The notes: generated by a model from the letters alone, not told the origin. Positions 1-8,215 are shown, counted from the first letter of the stretch. The stretch is 64,000 nucleotides of DNA from Hydrogenophaga intermedia (GCF_000723405.1 NZ_CCAE010000009.1:61793-125792); one strand, 5' to 3'. A program made the numbers and translations.

Positions 1-68
1 GCGGCGAAGGCGTCGTCGGTGCCGGGCGCGGTGGCGAGGGCGTCGAGGGTGGAGGGGTCGATGGACAT
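1..68 (-). CDS. fliN: Flagellar motor switch protein FliN, N-terminal fragment (cut by window edge)
   Basis: Only the first 22 codons are inside the window, starting at an ATG on the minus strand and reading MSIDPSTLDALA. The start lies 2 bases after the fliM stop, so the two are translationally coupled. FliN is the SpoA-fold C-ring subunit that follows fliM in nearly all flagellar operons. The visible residues are not diagnostic by themselves; the call rests on position. It could instead be another SpoA-type partner. Confidence 0.55.
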   Translation of the reverse strand, partial: MSIDPSTLDALATAPGTDDAFA

Positions 69-70
69 GG

Positions 71-949
71 TCAGACTTCCTGCAGGTTGGTCAGGCACAG
101 GCGGCCCTTGTTCTCGACCACCAGGGCCTTGAGCACGGGGTTGTCCTGCACGCGCACGGTGGCGGTGTCGAGCGAGATGGGGAGAACGTCGCCCGGCTTG
201 AGGCCGAGCAGCTCGCCCAGGGGCAAGGTTTTCTGGGCCAGGCGCACGTCCAGGCGCAGCGGCAGCGCGCGGCGCAGGCTGGCGCTGTCGCTGGCACGCA
301 CGGCGGACTGGCGGCGCGCGGGCGCCAGCTGGCGCAGCGCGGTGGCCAGGGTGTCGCTGTCGAGCGCGAACACCAGCAGGCCCAGCGGCGCCGAGCCCGC
401 GAGCACCTGCGCCCACAGGAACATCGTGGGACCGCTGATGGGGCAGCGTGTGAGCGGGAGGCTTTGCTCAAACGCGAGTGTGGGTGCCTCGCCGTCGGCA
501 CCGCCGTCGATAGGGCCGCCGATGCGGCGCATCAGCGCCTGGCTCAGCAACTGGCCGAGCTGCGCGGCCAGGCGCTGCTCGGTGGCGGTTTCCAGCGGCG
601 GCACGCATCGCGCGCCCAGTTCCCAGTCGGTGGAGCCGTAGCGGCGCGCCAGCAGCGCGGTGAGCGCCGAGCGCTCGATGGCGAAGGCACTGCGGCCGCC
701 GCCGCTGCGGTGCGTGGCCCAGCGCAGCGTGGTCTCGATGGGGTTGGTGCGGCCGTGCGACACGCCGCCCAGGCGCACCGGCGCGCCGACGCGGCCAGGG
801 AAGGCGGCGGCCAGGGCGTGGTCCAGGTCCTGTTGCGTGAGCTGGAACAGCGAGTCCAGTGCGTGGATGGGCCGGCCGAGTTCGCAGGGGTCGAGCGCGG
901 TGAGGCGCGCGCCCGCGGCGGGCGGAAGGATGTGCGGCGTGTGGGCCAT
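71..949 (-). CDS. fliM: FliM/FliN-family flagellar motor switch protein (FliM-like)
   Basis: A 292-residue protein of the switch-complex family, which forms the cytoplasmic C-ring and sets rotation direction. The last 70 or so residues form a SpoA (surface presentation of antigens) domain, seen in LPLRLDVRLAQ, LKPGDVLPISLD and the ending VVENKGRLCLTNLQ. The middle (about 30-200) looks like a divergent FliM middle domain. It is shorter than primary FliM (about 330 residues) and lacks the N-terminal CheY-binding motif, which fits a lateral or secondary flagellar system. It lies between fliE and fliN; the gaps are 7 and 2 bases. A type III secretion SctQ is an alternative, but the neighbouring fliE argues for flagella. 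Confidence 0.75.
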   Translation of the reverse strand: MAHTPHILPPAAGARLTALDPCELGRPIHALDSLFQLTQQDLDHALAAAFPGRVGAPVRLGGVSHGRTNPIETTLRWATHRSGGGRSAFAIERSALTALLARRYGSTDWELGARCVPPLETATEQRLAAQLGQLLSQALMRRIGGPIDGGADGEAPTLAFEQSLPLTRCPISGPTMFLWAQVLAGSAPLGLLVFALDSDTLATALRQLAPARRQSAVRASDSASLRRALPLRLDVRLAQKTLPLGELLGLKPGDVLPISLDTATVRVQDNPVLKALVVENKGRLCLTNLQEV

Positions 950-956
950 CGGTGCC

Positions 957-1277
957 TCAGATCGGCAGCTTCATGAGCTCGTCGAAGGCGCCCACGACCT
1001 TGTTGCGCACCTGCATCATCATGTTGAAGTTCAGGCTGGCTTCCTGGCTCTTGAGCATGGCGCCGACCAGGTCGTCGCTGCGGCCGCTCTCCACGGCGCT
1101 GACGGCGGCCTGCGCGGCGTGGCCCTTGTCGTCGGCGGCGCGCAGCAGGCCGCCCACGTGTTGTGTGAAGGACGGGCCCTGCGCCGCGCCCGAGGGCAGC
1201 ACGTCGGCGAGCTGGGCCTGCGCCGTCTGCATCTGCTGCAGGCTGGCGTGGATGGAGGAAAGCATCGACGGGTTCAA
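957..1277 (-). CDS. fliE: Flagellar hook-basal body protein FliE
   Basis: A 106-residue protein with the FliE pattern: variable N-terminus, then a helical C-terminal half with LVGAMLKSQEASLNFNMM and the ending QVRNKVVGAFDELMKLPI. FliE sits between the MS ring and the rod and is an early export substrate. The TTG start at 1277 has a GGGAG Shine-Dalgarno five bases upstream; an ATG at 1265 is possible but its spacing to that site is poor. It is the first gene of the visible flagellar operon (fliE, fliM, fliN), unlike most primary systems, where fliE precedes fliF. Confidence 0.85.
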   Translation of the reverse strand: MNPSMLSSIHASLQQMQTAQAQLADVLPSGAAQGPSFTQHVGGLLRAADDKGHAAQAAVSAVESGRSDDLVGAMLKSQEASLNFNMMMQVRNKVVGAFDELMKLPI

Positions 1278-1564
1278 GGGTGCTCCCGGGTGGGTTGTTT
1301 TGTGATTTGTGGAAAGGTACTGTCGCGAATCGTAATATGGATGGGTGACGCGTCAAGTGACTCGCCGGACGCGATCGGCGTTGGCGGGATGAGCGGTGGG
1401 GCGGGAGGGCCTGACGGTGTCGGGGGTGCGGCTTGGGGTGGACGGTTCTGGATGCGCCGCCTTTCTGGCCTCTGCTTCGCGCGGGCCGCTGGTATGTGTG
1501 CCCGTTCTCCGGCCCACGCCAGCCGTTAGCGCGAGGTCTCAACGAGAAACCAGCAAGGCGCCCC
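1278..1564. other. Non-coding gap upstream of fliE
   Basis: A 287-base gap. Next to fliE it carries the SD GGGAG and, at 1323-1330, TCGCGAAT, an 8-base match to the palindrome upstream of the gene at 3788. No convincing sigma-70, sigma-54 or sigma-28 promoter was found by eye. The rest (about 1340-1560) shows no gene, repeat or terminator that I can support. Confidence 0.4.
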
Positions 1565-2194
1565 TCAGAGCTGGATCTGGATGTGCGGCAGAAAGCGCAC
1601 GCTGGCGTCCTCGAACCGCGTCTTGTCGTACCGCAGAGTGGCTGCCCACAGCACGATGGAGGGGTCGATGGCCGGGTTCACCGGGTGCACGATGCAGCGC
1701 ACCGCCTTCTCGTGCTGGAAGGTCTTGGCCACGCAGTCGGGGTACTTCAGCGCCAGGTTCACCAGCGACTCGTCGGCCACCGAGGCCCGCCGCGTGCCCG
1801 TGTCGCGCACGATCCACTCCACCCACTGGTCGCGCAGCTCGTCTCGCAGCGCGGCGCCGATGCGGTCGAAGTGGATCCAGCCGGTTTCCGCCACCGTGTC
1901 CCGGCGCGCCTGCTCGCGCGTCAGGTGAAAGTTGTCCACCCGGTAGTTCAGGTCGACCATCAGCACGCGGTTGAGCCCCGCCGCACGCTGGTGCTCCTGC
2001 GTCCACCGCGACGCGGCCACCAGCGCCGCCTGCTTGGCGCTGCCGCCATACACACCGGTGATGAGCCCGGTGGACAGCTCCGCGTTGTGGCCCGCGAAAC
2101 CCAGGCTGCAGTCGCGCAGGCGGATGCGCTCCGGCACGTCGCGCGTGTGCGCCAGGAAGGACAGCTGGATCATGTCGCGTTGCTTGGCCACCAT
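1565..2194 (-). CDS. Hypothetical protein, unrecognised, upstream of fliE
   Basis: A 209-residue soluble protein with no signal peptide or membrane segment. The ATG at 2194 is preceded by CAGGAG. The N-terminus (MVAKQRDMIQLSFLAHTRDV) looks like a beta strand plus a short turn, and the rest is mixed alpha/beta with several Trp-containing stretches (WTQEHQRAAG, WIHFDRIG, WVEWIVRD). I recognise no catalytic motif. It starts 26 bases after the stop of the next gene upstream and is probably cotranscribed with it. Placement before flagellar genes suggests, but does not show, a flagellar or regulatory role. Confidence 0.6.
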   Translation of the reverse strand: MVAKQRDMIQLSFLAHTRDVPERIRLRDCSLGFAGHNAELSTGLITGVYGGSAKQAALVAASRWTQEHQRAAGLNRVLMVDLNYRVDNFHLTREQARRDTVAETGWIHFDRIGAALRDELRDQWVEWIVRDTGTRRASVADESLVNLALKYPDCVAKTFQHEKAVRCIVHPVNPAIDPSIVLWAATLRYDKTRFEDASVRFLPHIQIQL

Positions 2195-2220
2195 GGCGTG
2201 CTCCTGTTCCTGCGCTGCGC

Positions 2221-2898
2221 TCAGGCCTTGCGGTCCGTGGCCTTGCGCGCGGGCGCGGCGGCGGGCTTCTTCGATTTCACGCCGGGCTTGCGCCCGGTCT
2301 TCTCACGCGTGGGCGGGAAGTCGGGCGTGGGCACGCGGAACTCCACGTCGAGGTCCACGCCGCGCATGGCCCACACCTTCTTCGCCACGCGCTCGAGCAC
2401 CTCTCGCGGGTCGTCCACCTGCTTGAGCTTGCTCAGGATGCACTCGATCACCGCGTAGGCGGGCAGGTCGGTGTCGTTGCGCCGGCGGTCGTCGGACAGC
2501 CACTGGTATTGCCGCGCCGAGGAGCGGCCGAAGATCTTGGCGAAGCGCGTGCCCAGGTCCACCCGCGCCCAGGTTTCCAGCTCGGTGCCGACGAAGGGCT
2601 CCAGCGCCGGGTCGTACATCAGGTGGAACAGCTCCTTGATGGAGTAGCGCGCCCAGCCGCGCTCGCGCGGCACCTCCTCGTACAGGCGGATGAGCAGCTC
2701 CAGCGCCTCGGGCAGCAGGGGCAGGGCGCACATCTTGTTGTAGTGGTTGGAGTTGCGAAACCCCAGCGCGTACTGCGCGTCGTACTTGGAGAGGTTGTGC
2801 TCGCCGCGCCATTCCTCGATGTCCAGCCCCATCATGGGCCGCTGCGAGCGCGGCTTGGACAGATCGACCATTGGTCGTTTGAGGGTGCTGGCGTTCAT
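2221..2898 (-). CDS. Hypothetical protein with possible helix-turn-helix N-terminus
   Basis: 225 residues from the ATG at 2898. A TTG 78 bases further upstream (2976) would give a longer form, but it would put a promoter-like region inside the gene. Around residues 25-60 the stretch HNLSKYDAQYALGFRN resembles a helix-turn-helix, although I cannot assign a family. The middle is rich in charged helices (ELLIRLYEEVPRERG), and the last 30 residues are a Lys/Pro/Ala tail (KKPAAAPARK). A dyad overlaps the candidate promoter upstream, which would fit an autoregulated DNA-binding protein. That function is inference. Confidence 0.55.
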   Translation of the reverse strand: MNASTLKRPMVDLSKPRSQRPMMGLDIEEWRGEHNLSKYDAQYALGFRNSNHYNKMCALPLLPEALELLIRLYEEVPRERGWARYSIKELFHLMYDPALEPFVGTELETWARVDLGTRFAKIFGRSSARQYQWLSDDRRRNDTDLPAYAVIECILSKLKQVDDPREVLERVAKKVWAMRGVDLDVEFRVPTPDFPPTREKTGRKPGVKSKKPAAAPARKATDRKA

Positions 2899-2950
2899 GT
2901 CTCTTGTGGCCGGGGCAAGGGATGCCGCCGGGGGTGTCGTTGGTATTTCA

Positions 2951-2980
2951 CACTTTGCGGAGTTTAGCTTCAACAAAGTG
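2951..2980 (-). promoter_or_regulatory. Candidate promoter with inverted repeat upstream of the 2898 gene
   Basis: Arms CACTTTG (2951-2957) and CAAAGTG (2974-2980) are exact reverse complements separated by 16 bases. On the minus strand TTGAAG and TGAAAT are spaced by 17 bases and lie across the dyad, giving a sigma-70-like promoter whose spacer would be covered by a bound repressor. Position, about 55-80 bases before the ATG at 2898, fits an operator. The binding protein is unknown; autoregulation by the downstream gene is one option. Confidence 0.4.
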
Positions 2981-3035
2981 AGTTAGTGAGCGCCGACCCT
3001 CGTTGGCCGCCGCTGTCGGACGGGCGGTGCGCCGC

Positions 3036-3788
3036 TCAGGCGCGCAGGGGCTCGAGCAGGCCGAAGGCGCTGTTGGCGCGCATTTCGAGGAAGCCGCCGG
3101 CGCACATGCGCGCGGTGTAGAACTGCTCGAAGCTGGCCACCGGGCCGAGCCCGTCGACGAAGGATCGGTACGCGGTCCAGAGTTGCTCGAACAGGTCGGG
3201 TGGGCAGGGGTAGCGGCGGAACACGTCCTGCAGGCGGCTGCGTTCGTAGCGCCAGTGCAGTTCCTGCGGGTCGCCCGTGGCGGCGGCCTGCTCGATGCGC
3301 GCGCCCAGTTCCTCGAAGGCCAGCAGGCGCTGCAGGTCGAGCTGGATGGTGGGGCCACCGGGCTCCAGCGGTCGGGCCTCGCCGCCGGCCTCACCGGCTG
3401 CGGGCACCACCGTGCCGCAGAGCTGGCCGTGGTGGGCGATGGCGCGGCGCGCCACCACCCAGGCGGCGTTGCTGAGCGTGGCCGCGCCGTGCGCGTCGAG
3501 GTCGGGCAGCGACAGCTGCACCCGGCCCGGCAGGCGCCGCGAGGGTTCTGCGCGCAGTTCCACCACCAAGAAGAGCACGGCGTCCGCGTACAGGCGCAGC
3601 ACCGTTTGGCGCGCCTCGCGCGGCGCGTCGGCATCGGGCAGCCCGCGGCCCTCCACCACCTCGCCGCTGGCGTCGTGCGGGCGGGTGCTCAGGTGCAGCG
3701 CGATGCGCTCGGGCGCCACGCGCGGCGGGCGCAGCACCTCGGCGGCCCAGGCCAGCGCGCGGGCGGGGTCGTTCAGTCCGTCGTGCAC
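3036..3788 (-). CDS. Hypothetical protein, unrecognised
   Basis: A 250-residue protein starting at the GTG at 3788, chosen because GGGGAGG lies five bases upstream; the open frame continues 31 codons further but without a ribosome-binding site. No signal peptide. The N-terminal half is mixed (ERIALHLSTRPHD, TVLRLYADAVLFLVVELRAE), and the C-terminal half is helical and rich in aromatic residues (FRRYPCPPDLFEQLWTAYRS, FEQFYTARMC). No known motif was found. It lies in the same direction as the flagellar genes with 137 bases to the next start (2898), so it may be in a separate transcript. Confidence 0.5.
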   Translation of the reverse strand: MHDGLNDPARALAWAAEVLRPPRVAPERIALHLSTRPHDASGEVVEGRGLPDADAPREARQTVLRLYADAVLFLVVELRAEPSRRLPGRVQLSLPDLDAHGAATLSNAAWVVARRAIAHHGQLCGTVVPAAGEAGGEARPLEPGGPTIQLDLQRLLAFEELGARIEQAAATGDPQELHWRYERSRLQDVFRRYPCPPDLFEQLWTAYRSFVDGLGPVASFEQFYTARMCAGGFLEMRANSAFGLLEPLRA

Positions 3789-3842
3789 GGCCGCCTCCCC
3801 GGGCGATGACCGGCAAAGGCGGGTCGCTCGCTCAGTTTTGCA

Positions 3843-3852
3843 ATTCGCGAAT
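3843..3852. promoter_or_regulatory. Palindrome ATTCGCGAAT upstream of the 3788 gene
   Basis: A perfect 10-base palindrome 55-64 bases before the GTG at 3788. The minus strand next to it is unusually AT-rich for this window (3840-3880) and contains TTGGTG and TGCATA at 18-base spacing, a weak promoter candidate. Eight bases recur upstream of fliE (1323-1330). It could be a regulator site shared by the two units; the evidence is limited to sequence identity. Confidence 0.3.
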
Positions 3853-3902
3853 ATGCACACATGCGAACCATTATTCACCAAAACGGCGAATCGTGCACGT
3901 GT

Positions 3903-4259
3903 TCAGCGGCGGAAGTGTTGTTCGAGCTCGGTGAGCACGCCGTCGATGCCCTGCAGGGTGCCGGCGAGGTCGCGGCACAGCAGCAGCCATTCCTGGCGCT
4001 GGGCCGAGTGCTCGGGAGCGGTGTCGGCGGCGATGAGCTGCACGGTGGATTCGAGGTCGGTGCCGGCGCGCTGGCGCAGGCCCATGGCGTGGATGAACAG
4101 GCCGCGCGCGGTTTCCTGGGTGTCGCCCATGGCGGCGCGGGTGTCGTCGCTGCTCGTCATCACGTCGGCCATCAGCAGGTTGCGGATGGTCTCCAGTGTG
4201 CCGGTGAGGTGGCGCATGCGCTCGCAGACGGCGACGAGCTTGTCGAAGGCGTTTTCCAT
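3903..4259 (-). CDS. Small helical hypothetical protein
   Basis: 118 residues from the ATG at 4259 (MENAFDKLVAVCERMRHL). The open frame runs upstream for another 73 codons, but those codons read as shadow sequence, and the helical protein begins at MENAF. It is predicted almost entirely alpha-helical with heptad-like spacing (LTGTLETIRNLLM, DLAGTLQGIDGVLTELEQHF) and is soluble. Size and helicity resemble small flagellar chaperones such as FlgN or FliT, but there is no diagnostic motif. It is the first gene of the minus-strand run leading to fliE. Confidence 0.5.
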   Translation of the reverse strand: MENAFDKLVAVCERMRHLTGTLETIRNLLMADVMTSSDDTRAAMGDTQETARGLFIHAMGLRQRAGTDLESTVQLIAADTAPEHSAQRQEWLLLCRDLAGTLQGIDGVLTELEQHFRR

Positions 4260-4353
4260 GGAGCCACCGACCTTAGCGCAGTGGGCGCAAGGTGTCCCGT
4301 GAAGGGGATCACGGGGCGTGTTCGGCGGATCGGCGGAGCGGCGCCACGGAGGA

Positions 4354-6327
4354 TCAATCCTCGCGCGCTTCCGACTCGCGTGGCACGAAGTCGACATCGC
4401 GGCCGTCGCACAGCAGTTGCCGGATGCGCACCGGTGCGCCGCGTTCGTCGAAGTGCACCAGGCCGATGCCGGCGCCATTGAGCAGGCGCCGGCCGTGTGG
4501 TGTGCCCTCGGGTTTGCGCGGCGTGACTTTCATGTGGCGGCGACGCGTGAAGCGGTTGAGCGGCGAGCGCGGCGAGAACAGCCAGCGGTTGAGGTGGTCG
4601 AGCTTATCGAGCAGGCCGTCGGGGAAGCTGTTGCGCAGGCCGCTGCTGCAGATCTGCCAGATGTGCGGGCTCGGCGCGGGATCCGCCAGGGGCGACTGGC
4701 GTCGACCGCGTGGGCGAAGCTCCACGTCGTAGACGAAGGAGTAGTGCACGTCGCCCGAGAGCACCACGAAGGTCTGTGGCGTTTTCGGGTGGCGGAAGAT
4801 GTTGAGCATGGCGCTGGCGGCGCCGGGGTGCGACATCCAGTTCTCGGCGTCCACCAGCAGTGGGTGACCGAAGAAGCTGAAGACCCGCTGCACGGTTTCG
4901 ATGAGCTTGACGCCGAAGATGGGCGCGGAGGCCACCAGCAGCACGGCGGGGTGGCCGCGCAGGGCCTGCTGCAGGTCGGTCAGCGCTTCCCAGTCCATCA
5001 GGCCGGAGGGGCGGCGCGGCGAGCGGTCGGAGCGCCAGCGGTGGGTGCGGCTGTCCAGCACCATCAGCGGCGGCGTGGTGGGCCACACGTAATGCCAGTC
5101 GCGCCAGTGCAGCAGGCGTTCGATGAGGGCGTCGTGCGCCTCGCCGCCGGGCTCGTCGAGCGCGGCCTGCACGGCATCGAGCAGGGCGCCGCCACCAAAG
5201 GCCTCGGGCCGGTTGCCCCAGCCCTGGTTGAGCAGGTAGGCGACCAGTGCGTTGCCGATGACGCGGCGCGAGAAGGGATGGCCATAGGCCACGTCTTCCC
5301 ATTCGCGGCTGAGGTTCCAGTCGTCGGTGACGTCGTGGTCGTCGAAGACCATGGCCGCGGGCAGGTGCGCGAGCACGCGCCGCACGGCGCCCAGGCCCTG
5401 GCGGAAGTTGTCGATGGCGCGGGCCTCGCGCGCGTAGCGCCGGGCGTTCTCCTCGCTCAGGCCGGGCGGGGGCGACAGGTCCAGGCCCTGCCAGGGCAGG
5501 GGCGACCAGACCAGCAGGTACATGGCCAGCACCTCGCCCAGGGTGATGAGGTGGTTGTGCGCGTTGTCGGTGGTGAAGATGGGCTTCTTCACGCCTTCGA
5601 ACACGAGGTCGATGAGGCGCTCGCTTTTGGGCGTGCGCGGCAGCAACTGCTCGCGCCGGTAGTACGTGTCGGGGTGGGCGAGCAAGTCACTGGTGCAGCG
5701 CACCTCGCTGCCGTCGGCCCCGGCGATGACTTCCTCGCGCAGGCCCAGGCGCTGCATGAGGCCGTGGATGGCACGCAGCATGGGGCCGGCGACGTCGTCG
5801 CAATAGACCTGGTCGCCGCTGAGCACGAGGGCGGAAGGCCATGGGAGGTCATGGCTGGTGGCGTCGCCGAGCAGTTGCTCGATGTGTGCATCGGCGCGCG
5901 CCAGGCCATCTCCGCCATCGGCATGGTGCGGCTTGCGGCAGGAGCCGTGCAGCAGCGCGCGCACCGTGGGTGCGAAGCGTAGGCCGGGCGTGTCCCGGCC
6001 GGGGTAGCAGAGCGCGGGGTCGTCGAGCGGGGTCCAGGTGCCGTCGGCTTGGGCGAGGTCGAAGCGGTAGCCGATCCAGTGGCCGGGGTCGAGATCCCTG
6101 TCGAGTTCGAGCTCGACCAGCAGGATGGCGAGGTGATCGCCCGCGCGCAGCGTGTGCACGGTGGGGGTGTGGGTGGTGGGCTCGCCGCCATCGGGCAGCA
6201 AGGTCACGCGCAGTTGCGTGAGGGTGTGGCTGCAGGCCAGCCACCAGGCGATGCGGCGGGCCTGCACACGGCGAAGAACGGGGCCCGCGAGCACGGGAGG
6301 CAGATGGTCAGGCGAAGCTTCGGTCAT
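4354..6327 (-). CDS. PhoD-like metallophosphatase family protein
   Basis: 657 residues with the metal-ligand motifs of the PhoD-like calcineurin superfamily: HGSCR at 127-131, LSGDQVYCDD at 169-178, VFDDHDVTDDWN at 327-338 and LSGDVHYS at 523-530. These enzymes hydrolyse phosphate mono- or diesters using a dinuclear metal site. Unlike classical alkaline phosphatase D it has no Tat or Sec signal, so it is probably cytoplasmic. The N-terminal 110 residues form a separate beta-rich domain. The start ATG has AAGGA immediately upstream, unusually close. Substrate cannot be told from sequence. Confidence 0.8.
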   Translation of the reverse strand: MTEASPDHLPPVLAGPVLRRVQARRIAWWLACSHTLTQLRVTLLPDGGEPTTHTPTVHTLRAGDHLAILLVELELDRDLDPGHWIGYRFDLAQADGTWTPLDDPALCYPGRDTPGLRFAPTVRALLHGSCRKPHHADGGDGLARADAHIEQLLGDATSHDLPWPSALVLSGDQVYCDDVAGPMLRAIHGLMQRLGLREEVIAGADGSEVRCTSDLLAHPDTYYRREQLLPRTPKSERLIDLVFEGVKKPIFTTDNAHNHLITLGEVLAMYLLVWSPLPWQGLDLSPPPGLSEENARRYAREARAIDNFRQGLGAVRRVLAHLPAAMVFDDHDVTDDWNLSREWEDVAYGHPFSRRVIGNALVAYLLNQGWGNRPEAFGGGALLDAVQAALDEPGGEAHDALIERLLHWRDWHYVWPTTPPLMVLDSRTHRWRSDRSPRRPSGLMDWEALTDLQQALRGHPAVLLVASAPIFGVKLIETVQRVFSFFGHPLLVDAENWMSHPGAASAMLNIFRHPKTPQTFVVLSGDVHYSFVYDVELRPRGRRQSPLADPAPSPHIWQICSSGLRNSFPDGLLDKLDHLNRWLFSPRSPLNRFTRRRHMKVTPRKPEGTPHGRRLLNGAGIGLVHFDERGAPVRIRQLLCDGRDVDFVPRESEARED

Positions 6328-6367
6328 TCCTTGGCATTGTGGCGGGCTTATGTGAAGCGAATGGCGG

Positions 6368-7231
6368 TCAGGCGGCTTGCCTCAAGGTCTGCACCAGCAC
6401 GCGGTGCAACTCGTCCACCGCCGGCGATCCGCGCGACGCGCGGCTGCGGTAGGCCGCCACGGCCATGGGCGCCAGTGGCCCCAGGCCGTGCTCGGCCCCC
6501 AGCACCTGCAGGTGCGCCGGCGCGCTGCATTGCGTGAGCACGGCCACCGCCAGGCCGCTTTCCACCGCCGCGAGCTGCCCCGCCAGGCTTGAGCTGTGAT
6601 AGACGACCCGGTGTCGGCGGCCCTGCAACGACAGCGTGGTCAGAGCGTGCTTGCGCGCGAGGCTGGCGTCTTCGTACACGGCGATGGGCAGCGGGTCGCG
6701 GCGCCAGACGTCGAACTGCGGCGAGCCCACCCACACCAGCGGCTCGTGGAACAACAGCGTGCCGCGCTGCGCGTGGTCGCGCGAGACCAGGGCCAGGTCG
6801 AGCTCGCCGCGCGCCACGCGCGGGATCAGCCGCGTCGATTGCTCGCAATCGAGTTCGATCTCCACCGACGCGTGGCGCGCGGCGAAGCGCTTGAGCACGG
6901 GCGTGAGGTAGCGCGCGGCGTAGTCGTCGGGCACGCCCAGGTGCACCCGGCCGAGCAGGGTGTCCGGCTTCATGGCCGCTTGCGCTTCGGCGTGCAGGTC
7001 GAGCAGGCGGCGCGCGTAGCCCAGCAGGGCCTGGCCGTCGGGCGTGAGTTCCAGCCGGCGCGGCCCGCGCAGCAGCAGCGGTGTGCCCACCGCGCGCTCC
7101 AGCTTCTGCAACTGCATGCTCACCGCCGACTGCGAGCGGCTCACCTCGGGCGCGGCGGCCGACAGCGAGCCCGCGTCGACCACGGCGACGAAACATTTGA
7201 GCCAGTCGATCTGCAGGTCGTCGGCGCGCAT
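6368..7231 (-). CDS. LysR-family transcriptional regulator
   Basis: A 287-residue LysR-type regulator. The winged helix-turn-helix spans residues 5-65 (WLKCFVAVVDAGSLSAAA, SQSAVSMQLQKLE), and the effector-binding domain fills residues 90-285 (GRVHLGVPDDYAARYL near the start). The ATG at 7231 is preferred to a TTG one codon upstream. It is divergent from the broken exporter gene at 7310, a common arrangement in which the LysR protein controls the transporter. The effector is unknown. Because the exporter is interrupted, the regulator may have lost its main target. Confidence 0.88.
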   Translation of the reverse strand: MRADDLQIDWLKCFVAVVDAGSLSAAAPEVSRSQSAVSMQLQKLERAVGTPLLLRGPRRLELTPDGQALLGYARRLLDLHAEAQAAMKPDTLLGRVHLGVPDDYAARYLTPVLKRFAARHASVEIELDCEQSTRLIPRVARGELDLALVSRDHAQRGTLLFHEPLVWVGSPQFDVWRRDPLPIAVYEDASLARKHALTTLSLQGRRHRVVYHSSSLAGQLAAVESGLAVAVLTQCSAPAHLQVLGAEHGLGPLAPMAVAAYRSRASRGSPAVDELHRVLVQTLRQAA

Positions 7232-7309
7232 CAATGAATCCGATTATCGAATGAGAGGCATGCGAATTATCCGCTTCTCGAAACCATCGGCGGCGCTGAC
7301 AGTGCGGGC
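7232..7309. promoter_or_regulatory. Divergent LysR/exporter intergenic region
   Basis: 78 bases, AT-richer than the surroundings. It contains an imperfect dyad, CGAATGAGAGGCATGCG around 7247-7264, flanked by ATTAT on both sides, in the position expected for a LysR recognition site. No strict T-N11-A box with long arms is present, so the operator call is tentative. Confidence 0.3.
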
Positions 7310-8215
7310 ATGGACCAAGACGCTCGCAACGAACGCCTGGCCGCCTGGCGCATGGCCCTGGGCGGCCTGATCCTGGGCACCTTGGGCGTGTTCCTGCTGG
7401 AATCGGGCAGTGACCCCGCCTCGGCCGCGTGGTTCCGCTGCGCCTTCGGGCTGCTGGCGCTCACGTTGTGGGCCTGGGCGGCGCGTCGCGCGCCGCTGTG
7501 ACGCCTGCCGGCCGGCACGGCGGTGCGCGTGGTGGTGGCGGCCGCGCTGGTGGTGCTGAGCTGGGTCGTCTTCTTCGCGGCCATCCAGCGCTTGTCGGTG
7601 GGGCTGGCCACCGTGGTCTTTCACGTGCAACCGCTGTGCCTGATGCTGGCTGGCGCCTGGTGGCTCGGCGAGCCGCTGCCGCGCGCGCGCATCGCCGCCG
7701 CGCTGCTGGCCTTGCTGGGCCTCTCATTGGCCACGGGCCTGGTGGGCGGAGCCGGCGCGGTGGTGTCGATGCTGGGCGTGGGCCTGTGCCTGGTGGCCGT
7801 GGTGGGGCAGACGGTGGTGGGCGTGCTGCTGCGCGCGCGAACGCCGGTGCCGCCGCTGGCCCTGGCCTGGTGGCAATGCGCGGTGGGCGCGCTGGCTCTG
7901 TGGCCCTGGGTGCTGGTGGCGGGCTGGCCCGCGTGGGGGCCGGCCTGGGGTTGGCTGGCCGCGCTGGGCGTGGTGCACACGGGGCTGGCCTATGTGCTCA
8001 TCTACGGCGGCATGGCGCGGTTGAGCACGTCGCGAACGGCGCTGCTGCAATTCGTCTACCCCGGCGCCACGCTGGTGTGTGACGCGCTGGTCTACGGGCG
8101 CTGGCTCGCGCCGGGGCAATGGCTGGGCGTCGGCCTCATGGGCCTGGCGCTGTGGTGGGGAGCCAGGCCCCCACGCTCCGCCGTTGCACGGGTCGCTGCC
8201 CCCCGAGTGGGCTGA
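7310..8215 (+). pseudogene. DMT-superfamily (EamA) transporter interrupted by an in-frame TGA
   Basis: Codons from the ATG at 7310 to the stop at 8213-8215 form one continuous frame of 302 codons, the normal length of a ten-helix EamA permease, except for TGA at 7499-7501. The first part (63 residues) has TM1-2; the frame resumes with RLPAGTAVRVVVAAALVVLS and runs through eight more helices, including QPLCLMLAGAWWLGEPL and LLQFVYPGATLVCDAL. Both halves read as well-conserved transporter sequence, so the stop is recent or a sequencing error (for example from CGA). A GTG at 7523 could restart translation, but without an SD. If real, the exporter is inactive. Confidence 0.8.

Noticed and set aside
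71..1277. Type III secretion (SctQ) genes
   Set aside because: SpoA proteins occur in both systems, but the adjacent FliE is specific to flagella.
2899..2976. TTG start extending the 225-residue protein by 26 codons
   Set aside because: The extension covers the candidate promoter and dyad and lacks an SD.
4318..5982. Long plus-strand open frame opposite the PhoD-like gene
   Set aside because: Antisense shadow in GC-rich DNA; composition of His/Gly/Val repeats and no domain, whereas the minus strand encodes clear metal-binding motifs.
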